Assembly: GCA_002314055.1 (NCBI GenBank)
Contig: DCBP01000018.1
Span: 2,765 to 15,872, forward strand
DNA length: 13,108 nucleotides
Source: Prevotella sp. UBA1104
GTDB lineage: Bacteria; Bacteroidota; Bacteroidia; Bacteroidales; Bacteroidaceae
Direction of reading: 5' to 3'
Shown here piece after piece: positions 5,245-11,918 of this stretch. Position 1 is the first letter of the stretch. Each line of letters begins with the position of its first letter. The notes beneath the pieces are model-generated. The model saw only the letters and a list, made by a program, of their open reading frames with translations, had not been told where the DNA came from and did no database searches. The translations under genes and the position numbers were made by a program.

Positions 5245-7806
5245 TTACCTCATTCTGTACGTATACCTCTCCTGCGTATTTATCAGTGCTCCCGAAAATG
5301 TATCTACCGCACTCATCTCCCTAAATCTTATGGCAAACTTCCAGTATTTAAACCCTCTCCCGTGTAGCGACAGTACTCTCACCCAGTTCTTGCAGTCGTT
5401 GCTCGCAAATACTTTTACTTCTGCCTTTGTACTGTGCGTCAGCTCGTATATCAGCTTTACTCTCGACAACGTTTTTAGCGCCGTTGAGTTTTCCAGTTTC
5501 ATTGGTCTTGAAATCAGCTCGCAGTCATAGCTGTTGCTGTCGGTATTTATATCGTCTCTATTCAGCAAAGAATACACCTTTCCGTCCTTGTCTTGCAACA
5601 GTGTGTCTGGATAGTCATTTATCGCCCTCTGTATATTCGGGATTATCTTCATTCCGAACGTTCCGTCTTTCATGCTATACACAAAAGCTATCGTCCTGTT
5701 TGGTATGAATATCCATAGTAACGAATCTCGATAATCGTATGCTATATAACAGTTCTTTAGATAATCCTTTAGCCATAGCGGTGCCGACTCTGCCAATGCT
5801 CCATTATACACTACGGCATTTGAGCTGTCCGCCATCTTTCCGCTCATCTGCTCGCTCACGCATCTCACCTGTCCTCCATCTACAACCATCAATCCTTTTT
5901 CTGTCGTAAAGAACACATATCCGTCTGTCTCTGTTATCGACTTCGGGTTGTTGCATATTTCTCTCGACATCGGGTGCACGGCAGAATACAGTCCCTCATT
6001 GTCTGTTTGCAGTGCCCATATTCCATCCGTACAGAATGCTATCAGTGGGTATTGTCCGAACTGTCCTTGGCTCAATGCTGTCGTTTGACTTGCAAGTCCC
6101 AGTATCTCCCCACTTCCTATCGTATTGTTTCCCTTCGCCGTAAACACCCAAGGGTTGTTTACTTCACTGGTCCAGATCTGGTTTTGCAAATATTCGGGAG
6201 ACATATTTGCAACAAGTTCTGAAATATTATTTGTTAACTCTAAAGGAGTGTCATCTATGCTTGGCAGATCGCCCAAGAAAAAAGCCCCATTCAAGAAGTT
6301 ATGTTCCTCTAAATTTATTGTTGTACCCCTTAATTCTTTTTTATCACCAACTGTAATTTCAGTCGCAAATTCGACTTTATAAGCACGCGGGTCTGGGTAA
6401 AAGAAATAATGTTGCCATATCCTTTCTTTCGTAAACATTTCCCTGTAAACTATTTTGTCGCCATCATTTGTTCTTATATAAACATACATTTGTAAAAGCA
6501 TGGTAGTATCTGTATTGTCGTACAGAATGCATGTTTCAGGTATTGGCCCATACCATCGTTTAATATTGCTTATGTTCAACCGGTGGTTATTTATATAAAT
6601 ATTCGTAGCAGAAATTTTACAGTTAGAATAGTAGTCGTCACCCATCGTTGGTTTTGATGTTAGATTTTCTAAATCTGTAGACCTAAAATATTCCGATATA
6701 TCTTTCCATCTGTCCGAAGCTTCTACAGGAATTTCACATAACATATTGAATACGGATGCCTCCTTTAAACCACTTTTTACGTCAGCGTTCTTGAAAGGGT
6801 AAAAATAATTGCCTTCTGTTCCTGACGAGCCAAAAGGAGTGTACTGCTTCATTTTGTTTTCTATTATCCCATAAATACCTTTGCTTGTATTGTAGAGTAT
6901 ATAATTTTCCGTATCATACAAATCCACCGGCTTGGCTATTCCTATCTGTATTTTCTTAACCAAATCACGCCAATCTGAATAGTCAGTATGCTGCTTAAAA
7001 GAAAGGGTAGCATAATGAGTAACAAAATAACTACCCTGCCCAACAAATGCCAGGTATGAGTTTTCTCCTACGCATGGGAATGCTAATATTGGAACTGTAT
7101 ATGCTGTTAAGCTGCCGTCGTACATTTTAATGGCAGCTCTGACAAAAAAAGGATTGCAAAAGCCTTTGGCTTTAGATATTTCGTTTTTGTTTTTCGAATA
7201 CAGACCTACTATAAGATTTTTATAATCGTCTTCTTTATCTTCTTCAAGGACTATACGCGAGACCCCGTGCCCCGAATCGTTGGTGACGCCTTTTATAATA
7301 CCAGCTCCGTCCAATTCCGTCTTTACAAGTTGTTTACTGCTCACTTCTGAGGTGAACAGTGTAAAATAAATCTCTGGCTTCGGTATCTTATTCCCTAAAT
7401 ACTTATAATTTCCCGTCTCCGGTTTCCACAAATAATACCCCAACCCATTAGAAGAGTTTACTATCAACGTATTACCTATCGCCTCCACCTGCACACTATC
7501 CCCATTCACAGGAGCGTTCTCTATATCCTTCGGTGCAAGCACTCCTTCCTCGTCATACCACGTTATTGTATTGTCCGGTTTAAGCGAGATATAATGCTTA
7601 TAATTATTATACTTATGCACAAACACCACGGGCAAAAGTTTATTCCCTTCGAACATCAATTGCTCATCCTGTATGGGTCTATGCTCTCCGTCCCTGTATA
7701 TCATATTCACTTCACTCTCGCAAGTATTGTCGTCGCAAACCAAGTCGCTCGGTATGTTCGTCATACCCTTATTCCATGTTAGCTGCTGCTGTTTTATCTC
7801 ATTCAT
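5245..7806 (-). CDS. Very large phage structural protein, probable beta-propeller tail/stabilisation protein
   Basis: An 853-aa protein starting at 7806 (MNEIKQQQLTWNKGMTNIPSD). A frame of 908 aa exists, but its first 55 codons overlap the preceding gene and look non-coding. The sequence is strand-rich, with aromatic turn motifs repeated along its length (VEAIGNTLIVNSSNGLGYYLWK near 90-110, CTDGIWALQTDNEGLY near 595-612, GYVFFTTEKGLMVVDGG near 630-646, NCYIAYDYRDSLLWIFIPN near 685-705). Such blades suggest a beta-propeller, as in phage tail accessory or DNA-stabilisation proteins of the P22 gp10 kind; this is inference from texture. No signal peptide. A TATCTTTG box lies just before the start. 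The central part (about residues 135-540) is notably AT-rich compared with both ends, suggesting recombination. A virion role, possibly at the tail tip or head-tail junction, is likely. Confidence 0.75.
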   Translation of the reverse strand: MNEIKQQQLTWNKGMTNIPSDLVCDDNTCESEVNMIYRDGEHRPIQDEQLMFEGNKLLPVVFVHKYNNYKHYISLKPDNTITWYDEEGVLAPKDIENAPVNGDSVQVEAIGNTLIVNSSNGLGYYLWKPETGNYKYLGNKIPKPEIYFTLFTSEVSSKQLVKTELDGAGIIKGVTNDSGHGVSRIVLEEDKEDDYKNLIVGLYSKNKNEISKAKGFCNPFFVRAAIKMYDGSLTAYTVPILAFPCVGENSYLAFVGQGSYFVTHYATLSFKQHTDYSDWRDLVKKIQIGIAKPVDLYDTENYILYNTSKGIYGIIENKMKQYTPFGSSGTEGNYFYPFKNADVKSGLKEASVFNMLCEIPVEASDRWKDISEYFRSTDLENLTSKPTMGDDYYSNCKISATNIYINNHRLNISNIKRWYGPIPETCILYDNTDTTMLLQMYVYIRTNDGDKIVYREMFTKERIWQHYFFYPDPRAYKVEFATEITVGDKKELRGTTINLEEHNFLNGAFFLGDLPSIDDTPLELTNNISELVANMSPEYLQNQIWTSEVNNPWVFTAKGNNTIGSGEILGLASQTTALSQGQFGQYPLIAFCTDGIWALQTDNEGLYSAVHPMSREICNNPKSITETDGYVFFTTEKGLMVVDGGQVRCVSEQMSGKMADSSNAVVYNGALAESAPLWLKDYLKNCYIAYDYRDSLLWIFIPNRTIAFVYSMKDGTFGMKIIPNIQRAINDYPDTLLQDKDGKVYSLLNRDDINTDSNSYDCELISRPMKLENSTALKTLSRVKLIYELTHSTKAEVKVFASNDCKNWVRVLSLHGRGFKYWKFAIRFREMSAVDTFSGALINTQERYTYRMR

Positions 7807-7822
7807 AATCTTAGCCTTTCTG

Positions 7823-7830
7823 CAAAGATA
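7823..7830 (-). promoter_or_regulatory. Bacteroidetes-type -7 box upstream of the 853-aa gene
   Basis: On the minus strand this reads TATCTTTG, an exact TAnnTTTG, followed by CAGAAAG. It lies in the 34-base gap after the HExxH gene, 16 bases before the 853-aa start codon. No TTTG is found at the usual -33 spacing, so it may be a weak internal promoter or chance. The match to the downstream context of the two stronger promoters (TTTGCAG) raises confidence. Confidence 0.4.
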
Positions 7831-7840
7831 CCACTCTCCT

Positions 7841-8230
7841 CTATCTGTATTTCCGATACCGCTCCCTCCATATCCTTTCTGCCAATTCACCACTAAGATA
7901 ACAGGCTTCCTCGCTCGCCAAATCCACTCCATATTTCTCGCATATATGCGCCACGGCATGGTGCACCTCATGTGCTACACTGTTCACCTCTTCTGCCTCA
8001 TCCTCCACTTCTCCTATTACTATTGCCGTTCCTTGTCTTGCCATATTGGTATATGTCAGTCCGCTGTTCATGTTTCCTCTCTCCATGTTGTTCGCAGCTC
8101 TTTCCATAAACTCTTCCTCACACCCCATAAGGTGCAACCTGTCTAATACTTCCCCGATATTAAAATACGGACTTCCGGCATACCATACGTACACCTTCCA
8201 TCCGTATCTTTCTAAGTATATCTCTTTCAT
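7841..8230 (-). CDS. Putative HExxH metallopeptidase-like protein (leftward copy)
   Basis: I start it at 8230 (MKEIYLERYGWKVYVWY), where the ATG shares one base with the stop of the preceding gene (TGATG); this gives 129 aa. A start six codons earlier (8248) would overlap that gene more. The zinc motif HEVHH is at residues 87-91 (NSVAHEVHHAVAHI), with a possible third ligand, Glu107, in SEEACYLSGELAERI. The N-terminal half is mixed strand and helix. The HExxH helix followed 16-19 residues later by E-x-x-x-Y-L is the same pattern as in the 129-aa protein at 1739-2128, although overall identity looks low. There is no signal peptide. Lying among late genes, it could process a virion protein or the host envelope, but activity is unproven. 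Confidence 0.68.
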   Translation of the reverse strand: MKEIYLERYGWKVYVWYAGSPYFNIGEVLDRLHLMGCEEEFMERAANNMERGNMNSGLTYTNMARQGTAIVIGEVEDEAEEVNSVAHEVHHAVAHICEKYGVDLASEEACYLSGELAERIWRERYRKYR

Positions 8231-8637
8231 CACAACATATCTTCCCAAGGTATCGGTACTCCATTGTGGCAGCAGTCGGCATAAAACCTGTTGAAGATAA
8301 ACCCGTCTTCCTGATCGGTATCGTCCACCACGTCTTTTATGTATTTTGCCAAGCTTTCTTCTGTTTCGAGCGAACTCTCGTAGAAGTCTGCCTGCGCCAT
8401 GTTTGCCACATATACATGGTCGTAGCCTTTCAGATTTTCAAGTTCTATGCGGTGGCGGTCAAGTATCTCTTCCACGTGTTCCTTGCCCCACATCTCTATG
8501 CGTACCATTTTCCCGGCTTTCTCTTTCTTCATCTGCCGTGCAGCAAACTCTGCCATCTTCTTGCTGAAATGCCAGCCGTTGTGTCTTAGGTAAAGGGTCA
8601 TTCCTTCCGGCAGCTTGTCATACGCATCAAGTCCCAT
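8230..8637 (-). CDS. Phage late-region protein of unknown function, 135 aa
   Basis: A soluble 135-aa protein. The first 40 residues (LPEGMTLYLRHNGWHFSKKMAEFAARQMKKE) form a distinctive helix pair with a NGWHFSKKM turn. These are followed by a helix ending VEEILDRHRIELENLKGYDHVYVANMAQADFY and an acidic tail finishing HNGVPIPWEDML. The NGWHFSKK type of protein is familiar from Bacteroides phages, next to small late proteins, but I know of no assigned function. His, Asp and Glu residues are frequent, and nothing forms a recognisable active site. It is coupled to the downstream HExxH gene through a TGATG stop-start overlap, and 12 bases separate it from the preceding gene, so the three genes are one translational unit. 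Confidence 0.75.
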   Translation of the reverse strand: MGLDAYDKLPEGMTLYLRHNGWHFSKKMAEFAARQMKKEKAGKMVRIEMWGKEHVEEILDRHRIELENLKGYDHVYVANMAQADFYESSLETEESLAKYIKDVVDDTDQEDGFIFNRFYADCCHNGVPIPWEDML

Positions 8638-8649
8638 AACCTTATTTCT

Positions 8650-8895
8650 TTAGTAGTCATACCTGCCACGGTCTCTTTCTCTGCCGTAGCCCATACCTTC
8701 TTCTCGCTTGCGGTCGTCTTCTCGCTCGTCATAGCCTCGTGTCCTCACGCCGTAGCGCTCTCCCATGCGACCGCGAACTGAATTCTCTCGCATCTCTTCT
8801 ACACACTGCATAGCTTTTCCGCCATACTTCAACATCTTCTCTATCATCTCCGACAGGCATTCCACCTTGTCTTCCGTTATCTCTATCATATACAT
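8650..8895 (-). CDS. Small phage protein with Arg/Asp/Gly-rich tail
   Basis: An 81-aa protein in two halves. Residues 1-38 form a helix (EITEDKVECLSEMIEKMLKYGGKAMQCVEEM). The remainder is low-complexity and strongly charged (RGRMGERYGVRTRGYDERED and so on to GRYDY), rich in Arg, Gly, Asp, Glu and Tyr, and is expected to be disordered. Translation could begin at the first or third codon (MYMIEI). The helix-plus-charged-tail design is common in small Bacteroides phage proteins of unknown role. The tail could bind nucleic acid or a protein surface. It sits between the 164-aa and 135-aa genes with short gaps (16 and 12 bases). Confidence 0.65.
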   Translation of the reverse strand: MYMIEITEDKVECLSEMIEKMLKYGGKAMQCVEEMRENSVRGRMGERYGVRTRGYDEREDDRKREEGMGYGRERDRGRYDY

Positions 8896-8911
8896 AACTC
8901 GTTTCCTTTCC

Positions 8912-9406
8912 CTATTTCTTCAAAGCCTCAGAGAGCATTCCCTTTATATCGGCAAGCGTCGAGTCCATCCCCACCACTTTACTTTCAAGCTGGGCTATTC
9001 TCTCCTGTTGCTCCTTTTCCTTTGCTATCTGTGGGTTGAGTTGGGCGAGCATCCCTTCACAAGCGGAAATTACGTCCTTGTGAAAGTTCACGCTCTCCAC
9101 GATAGCTTTTGACTGGCGCAGCATGGATTCTACCTCGCCACACATGGCTTCCTTGTTTTCGCTTACTACCATATGTCCCGAATTGGCGATACTTAGCGTT
9201 GAGGGTAGCTGCTTTAGCTCCATCTGTTCATTGTCTATCTTCACGGTTACGTCTACTGTCGTTTCCATTGTCTGCCCATACATCGGTGTTGTCCCGAACT
9301 TCGGCATCGGGTTACTGACTCTCACTACTTGTCCGGTCTTTAGTTCCGGTTTCTCTCCCTTGTCTAATATGTATATAAGGGAATTCTCTCTCAAGCCTTG
9401 AAACAT
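8912..9406 (-). CDS. Phage late protein with C-terminal coiled coil
   Basis: A 164-aa soluble protein. Residues 1-80 are strand-rich (SLIYILDKGEKPELKTGQVVRVSNPMP, then TTVDVTVKIDNEQMELKQLPSTLSI). Residues 85-164 are helical, ending in a heptad-like run (KEKEQQERIAQLESKVVGMDSTLADIKGMLSEALKK), so a trimeric or dimeric coiled coil is likely. No catalytic motif. The design (compact beta domain plus coiled coil) and the position among structural genes suggest a virion or assembly component, by inference. Comparable proteins are familiar from Bacteroides phages but functionally unassigned. It is separated from the preceding gene by 19 bases and from the next by 16, so it is part of the long leftward operon. 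Confidence 0.75.
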   Translation of the reverse strand: MFQGLRENSLIYILDKGEKPELKTGQVVRVSNPMPKFGTTPMYGQTMETTVDVTVKIDNEQMELKQLPSTLSIANSGHMVVSENKEAMCGEVESMLRQSKAIVESVNFHKDVISACEGMLAQLNPQIAKEKEQQERIAQLESKVVGMDSTLADIKGMLSEALKK

Positions 9407-9425
9407 AGTCTTTTGTTTATTCTGT

Positions 9426-9770
9426 TTATACTATCCCCGTCATTACTTGCAGGGTGTTGGTGTCTCTCTCAAACCATAACTGGTATACACCCGTACCAGC
9501 TATGTCGGCTACCGTCAATGGTTCTCCGCCGAACTTCGTCACGGCTTGCGTTACTCCGTTGGTCTCAAAAAGGATTGGCAGTGTTGTTGTCGTTCCTGTC
9601 GGTATCGCTTGTTGCAGATTCACAAATATCGTTCCTCTATAATTCGCGTTTACAAAGGCATGGTTCTTGAATGTGAATACCACGTTTGCTGTATTAACCG
9701 CCACGCTTTGTGATGCTATCGCTGCCGAGCCGTTACGATTTACCCAAGCATAAGGTCTTAACCATAACAT
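9426..9770 (-). CDS. Probable phage structural protein, 114 aa
   Basis: A 114-aa strand-rich protein, poor in charge and rich in Thr, Val and Asn (AVNTANVVFTFKNHAFVNANYRGTIFVNLQQAIPTGTTTTLPILFET, then VTKFGGEPLTVADIAGTGVYQLWFERDTNTLQVMTGIV). The composition and regular strands are typical of virion decoration or tail proteins with a beta-sandwich fold; there is no recognisable catalytic motif. The start at 9770 is supported by AAGGAGG about 7-8 bases upstream. It follows the 311-aa gene by 16 bases, which suggests that the two are made together in quantity. The exact virion location cannot be told from sequence. Confidence 0.72.
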   Translation of the reverse strand: MLWLRPYAWVNRNGSAAIASQSVAVNTANVVFTFKNHAFVNANYRGTIFVNLQQAIPTGTTTTLPILFETNGVTQAVTKFGGEPLTVADIAGTGVYQLWFERDTNTLQVMTGIV

Positions 9771-9786
9771 ATCTTGCCTCCTTCCT

Positions 9787-10722
9787 TTAACCCCAAAATC
9801 CGGTATTGTTCACTCCATACATTCCGTATTGTGCAGCTACACAGTTCGGCACGGTTACGAATGGCTGATATGGTACGGTCACGGTGTTTGGCTGTGCGCA
9901 TTTTATCTCGCTCACTTCTTTCTGCAAACCTGCAAGCGCATTGTTGACTGGAGCTAATGCCTGTCCTACTATCTGACTTGTCATTGCCGAACTCTTGAAA
10001 GCGCTGTTCTCCTCTCTCAGAGCGTCTATCTTGTTCTGCAGTTCTCTCATCTCTTGCGCACGCTGCCCGTCTACAACCGTTCGTGTGCTGTTCTCGATAG
10101 TCTTCTGCAAATCGCAAGTCTGACGCTGCGTCTCGTATGCCACAGAAGAGAAACCTCTTTCTTGCCCTGTTGCCACGCTGTTGATTGCACTCTGCAAGGT
10201 GTTTGTCTGCTGACATATCATCATCTTGTTGTCGCAGCAGCACTGTGCCAGCTGTGATGCTATCTGCATGTTTCCTTGCTGCAATGCGTTGATTGTCTGC
10301 ATACCGCTCATGCCTACTTGGTTACCCACGCTCTGCACCTGTGTTGTCAAAGCGGAGATTGCATTCTGGATCTGTCCCTCTGTGCAGTTGAGCTGTGTTG
10401 CAAGGTTGCTCAGCGCATTTCTGTTACCGCCGATTGCATCCATAAGCAGCGAGCGCCCGTAGTCGTTGTTTATCTCGTTGGCTATTCCGCCACCTCGACC
10501 GTTGCCGAAGCCGCCCCAGCCATTTCCGCCCCAACCCATAAGGAAGAAGAGGAAGATTACCCACATGAACCAACCGCCTTCACTACCGAAGCCGTTGCCG
10601 TTCTTTATTGCCAACAACACGTTCGGGTCTACTCCTTGCTTTTGGAGCAATGGTGCAAGCAGTCCCAACATGCCGTTCTGACCGCCGCCCTCGTTCCCGA
10701 ATACATAAGTTTTACTTTCCAT
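9787..10722 (-). CDS. Phage protein with membrane segment, Gly/Trp-rich linker and coiled coil, 311 aa
   Basis: First gene after the promoter at 10769-10800. Visible parts: residues 15-40, an amphipathic helix (GQNGMLGLLAPLLQKQGVDPN); 51-63, a short hydrophobic segment (WFMWVIFLFFLMGW); 63-80, a Gly/Trp-rich stretch (GGNGWGGFGNGRGGG); 90-215, long helices rich in Asn, Gln, Ser and Ala with a CCC triplet at 161-163 and the string GQERGFSSVAYETQRQTCDLQ near 187-206; 218-245, a coiled coil; and a C-terminal tail with PNTVTVPYQP and a terminal GFWG. Proteins with this layout recur in gut phages without an assigned function. The mix of membrane segment and long helices would suit a virion protein that inserts into the host envelope during DNA entry, but that is inference. 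Confidence 0.75.
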   Translation of the reverse strand: MESKTYVFGNEGGGQNGMLGLLAPLLQKQGVDPNVLLAIKNGNGFGSEGGWFMWVIFLFFLMGWGGNGWGGFGNGRGGGIANEINNDYGRSLLMDAIGGNRNALSNLATQLNCTEGQIQNAISALTTQVQSVGNQVGMSGMQTINALQQGNMQIASQLAQCCCDNKMMICQQTNTLQSAINSVATGQERGFSSVAYETQRQTCDLQKTIENSTRTVVDGQRAQEMRELQNKIDALREENSAFKSSAMTSQIVGQALAPVNNALAGLQKEVSEIKCAQPNTVTVPYQPFVTVPNCVAAQYGMYGVNNTGFWG

Positions 10723-10757
10723 AATAGTTTAGTTTTTGTATTGATTTCGTCCACTAT

Positions 10758-10777
10758 CGAACTTACTGCAAAGTTCG
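10758..10777. promoter_or_regulatory. 20-bp palindrome overlapping the late promoter (candidate operator)
   Basis: CGAACTT at 10758-10764 and AAGTTCG at 10771-10777 form a perfect 7-bp inverted repeat around a 6-base centre. It covers the -7 box of the leftward promoter (10769-10776) and the expected start region. A repressor or activator could bind here; alternatively it would fold as a hairpin at the 5' end of the transcript. The regulator is unknown. Confidence 0.45.
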
Positions 10778-10800
10778 CCTTTATTCCTCCTCTCTCCAAA
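10769..10800 (-). promoter_or_regulatory. Bacteroidetes-type promoter for the 311-aa gene and downstream late genes
   Basis: On the minus strand TTTG (complement of 10797-10800) is followed by exactly 20 bases and then GAACTTTG (complement of 10769-10776). This is one base off the Bacteroidetes consensus TTTG-N19 to 21-TAnnTTTG. The start codon at 10722 lies about 46 bases downstream of the box. It sits directly after the terminator that ends the endolysin transcript, so it begins a fresh transcription unit running leftward. Confidence 0.65.
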
Positions 10801-10846
10801 TACTTGCCATACCTTTTACTTTCCAATTACTTTCCTTTTATTTACT

Positions 10847-10870
10847 AAAAAGGAGCACCCATAGTGCTCC
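10847..10870 (-). terminator. Rho-independent terminator after the endolysin gene
   Basis: A perfect 7-bp stem, GGAGCAC (10852-10858) with GTGCTCC (10864-10870), loop of 5. Read leftward it is followed by five T residues (complement of 10847-10851). It lies 35 bases past the endolysin stop and 46 bases before the -33 box of the next promoter, so it separates lysis from structural transcription. Confidence 0.8.
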
Positions 10871-10904
10871 CTATTCCTTTGTGCGAGAATGATTCTCCTC
10901 TCCT

Positions 10905-11336
10905 TTATTTCTTACCGAAAAATCTCTCCGCCTCCCATTCCCTTCTCTTTACAAGTCCCGGCAGACGTTTCCCTCCTCCGTAGACCCATCGCATGAACTC
11001 CGCCTTTATCTCCTTTTCGGGAGCGTGGGCGATAATCTTCTCGCGCAGCGTGGAGCCGCTGAAGTTCCCCATTCCGAGGTTAAAGCAGAAGTCCACGCAG
11101 GCATCGAACTTAAACTGATTGTCTATGCCCTCCGTTCCGCTTAGGTAGCGTTCTATCGGGGCGAGGTCTTGTCGTAGCCATTCCTCTGCTGCCGCTTTGG
11201 TGCAGGTGGTTGTGGCGGTTACTCCCTTGGTGTGTCCGTGTCCGCACGTCCATACCCCGGCAGGGCACTTGTAGGCTTTTGCCTTGTAGCCCTCAAATTC
11301 CTTAATCTTCTCTATTAGAGTGTTGCTTGATTTCAT
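10905..11336 (-). CDS. GH24 endolysin (T4/P22-type lysozyme)
   Basis: A 143-aa muramidase that hydrolyses the N-acetylmuramic acid to N-acetylglucosamine bond of peptidoglycan to release progeny phage. The catalytic pattern of the family, Glu-8 residues-Asp/Cys-5 residues-Thr, is complete: E15, C24 and T30 in FEGYKAKAYKCPAGVWTCGHGHT. Cysteine at the second position is a known variant among lambdoid lysozymes. The C-terminal half shows the usual lysozyme signature (FDACVDFCFNLGMGNF, then FMRWVYGGGKRLPGLVKRREWEAERF). There is no signal peptide or signal-arrest segment, so it needs the holin to reach the wall. Base composition is near 60 percent GC, like the holin but unlike the two genes between them. 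A terminator lies just upstream and another just downstream, and no clear promoter is seen for it. Confidence 0.93.
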   Translation of the reverse strand: MKSSNTLIEKIKEFEGYKAKAYKCPAGVWTCGHGHTKGVTATTTCTKAAAEEWLRQDLAPIERYLSGTEGIDNQFKFDACVDFCFNLGMGNFSGSTLREKIIAHAPEKEIKAEFMRWVYGGGKRLPGLVKRREWEAERFFGKK

Positions 11337-11364
11337 CGTCTGTCTTACTTTATTTGTTATACAA

Positions 11365-11398
11365 TAAAAGCGGTACTCCGACTTGTGGAATACCGCTT
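11365..11398 (-). terminator. Rho-independent terminator after the antitoxin/toxin pair
   Basis: A 12-bp stem, 11368-11379 with 11387-11398, and a loop of 7. The single irregular pair is C-A if read rightward but G-U if read leftward, and the T-rich tail (TTTTATT) also follows in the leftward direction, so it acts on the minus strand. It lies about 150 bases after the membrane-protein gene and 28 bases before the endolysin start. Confidence 0.7.
11380..11397 (-). repeat. Inverted repeat flanking the antitoxin/toxin cassette, left copy
   Basis: On the minus strand this reads AGCGGTATTCCACAAGTC. It matches AGCGGTATTCCAATAAGTC on the plus strand at 12505-12523: 12 identical bases, then AAGTC after one or two bases. 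The left copy is also half of the terminator stem. The two copies face each other across the two-gene cassette. Confidence 0.6.
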
Positions 11399-11549
11399 GG
11401 AGTGGTCGAATTTGACCATGTTAGCAAATCATCTGTCCTTGCATATCTACACGAGTGAGCTACAAGACACGTAGCCTTTCAATATGACAGGGATTTGTTT
11501 CTTCTATTTCTTCTTTTTATCAATCTTCTTCATTTCGCGAAACTCTGAT
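11399..11549. other. Non-coding stretch between membrane-protein gene and terminator
   Basis: No credible gene, only a 9-codon leftward frame (MKKIDKKKK) near 11507-11536. Read leftward it would form the 3' untranslated part of the antitoxin/toxin message. It contains small inverted repeats: GCTAC/GTAGC at 11459-11475, GCAAG/TTTGC-type pairing at about 11427-11445, and TGGTC/GACCA at 11403-11418. Together with the terminator this could be a structured RNA tail, but no known RNA family is recognised. Confidence 0.4.
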
Positions 11550-11918
11550 TTATTTGTTGTGATATAAATATTTTGCAACAAAACTAAATATGCCAATTAC
11601 ATCTGCCAATGTTGTGGTTAGTAAAATTCCTAATACTGTATCACTTAGATACATGACAGAGAATCCACACAAGAAAACAACAACTAAAGCCGCCGCCATG
11701 TAAACACACATGAAAAGGAATAAGGCATAGCTTAAATATTTTCTTTGTCGTCTGTCTTGCTTCAAGCTCTCGACCTCTTCCCTCAGTTTTTCTATATCTA
11801 TTCTTTGTTGGATCAAAGCTATCTTGTCTGCCTCATCTTGAAAGGCGGCTTGCTTCTCTTCCACTTTGTCTGCATGTTTCCCTTCGGCAGACAATAATTC
11901 AAGAATTTGTCTGTCCAT
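11550..11918 (-). CDS. Coiled-coil membrane protein, probable toxin partner of the Panacea protein
   Basis: A 122-aa protein. Residues 20-58 are a charged helix with coiled-coil spacing (KVEEKQAAFQDEADKIALIQ, then IEKLREEVESLKQDRRQRK). Two membrane segments follow at about 62-86 (LSYALFLFMCVYMAAALVVVFLCGF) and 92-117 (SDTVLGILLTTTLADVIGIFSFVAKYLY), with a short HNK end. Its start overlaps the end of the DUF4065 gene by 20 bases. Panacea-domain antitoxins are known to pair with very different toxins, including small membrane-acting proteins; the tight overlap and the two membrane helices make this a plausible toxin of that kind (inference). A phage-exclusion effector is another option. There is no lysis-gene signature, so I do not read it as a second holin. 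Base composition is near 40 percent GC. Confidence 0.7.
   Translation of the reverse strand: MDRQILELLSAEGKHADKVEEKQAAFQDEADKIALIQQRIDIEKLREEVESLKQDRRQRKYLSYALFLFMCVYMAAALVVVFLCGFSVMYLSDTVLGILLTTTLADVIGIFSFVAKYLYHNK

Noticed and set aside
7807..7971. N-terminal extension of the 853-aa protein frame to 908 aa.
   Set aside because: These 55 codons overlap the HExxH gene and look like out-of-frame translation. The internal start MNEIKQQQLTWNKG at 7806 follows a promoter-like box and suits the gene spacing.
9758..10243. A 161-codon minus-strand frame rich in Arg, Glu and Ser inside the 311-aa gene.
   Set aside because: A frame-shifted shadow of the 311-aa coding sequence, with skewed composition and no start signal.
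10876..10897. TTTGTGCG followed by the palindrome GAGAATGATTCTC on the plus strand, similar to the rightward leader elements.
   Set aside because: The palindrome has a one-base centre instead of a 10-bp stem with a loop, and there is no rightward gene after it. Probably chance.
11399..11470. A tRNA-like outline on the minus strand: about 71 bases with CTTGTAG and CTCCAAG ends, a GCAAG/TTTGC stem and a TGGTC/GACCA arm.
   Set aside because: There is no D-arm pairing, the anticodon loop would have 9 bases, the T-loop lacks TTC at its start, the end stem has a mismatch, and no CCA follows. Chance pairing is more likely.
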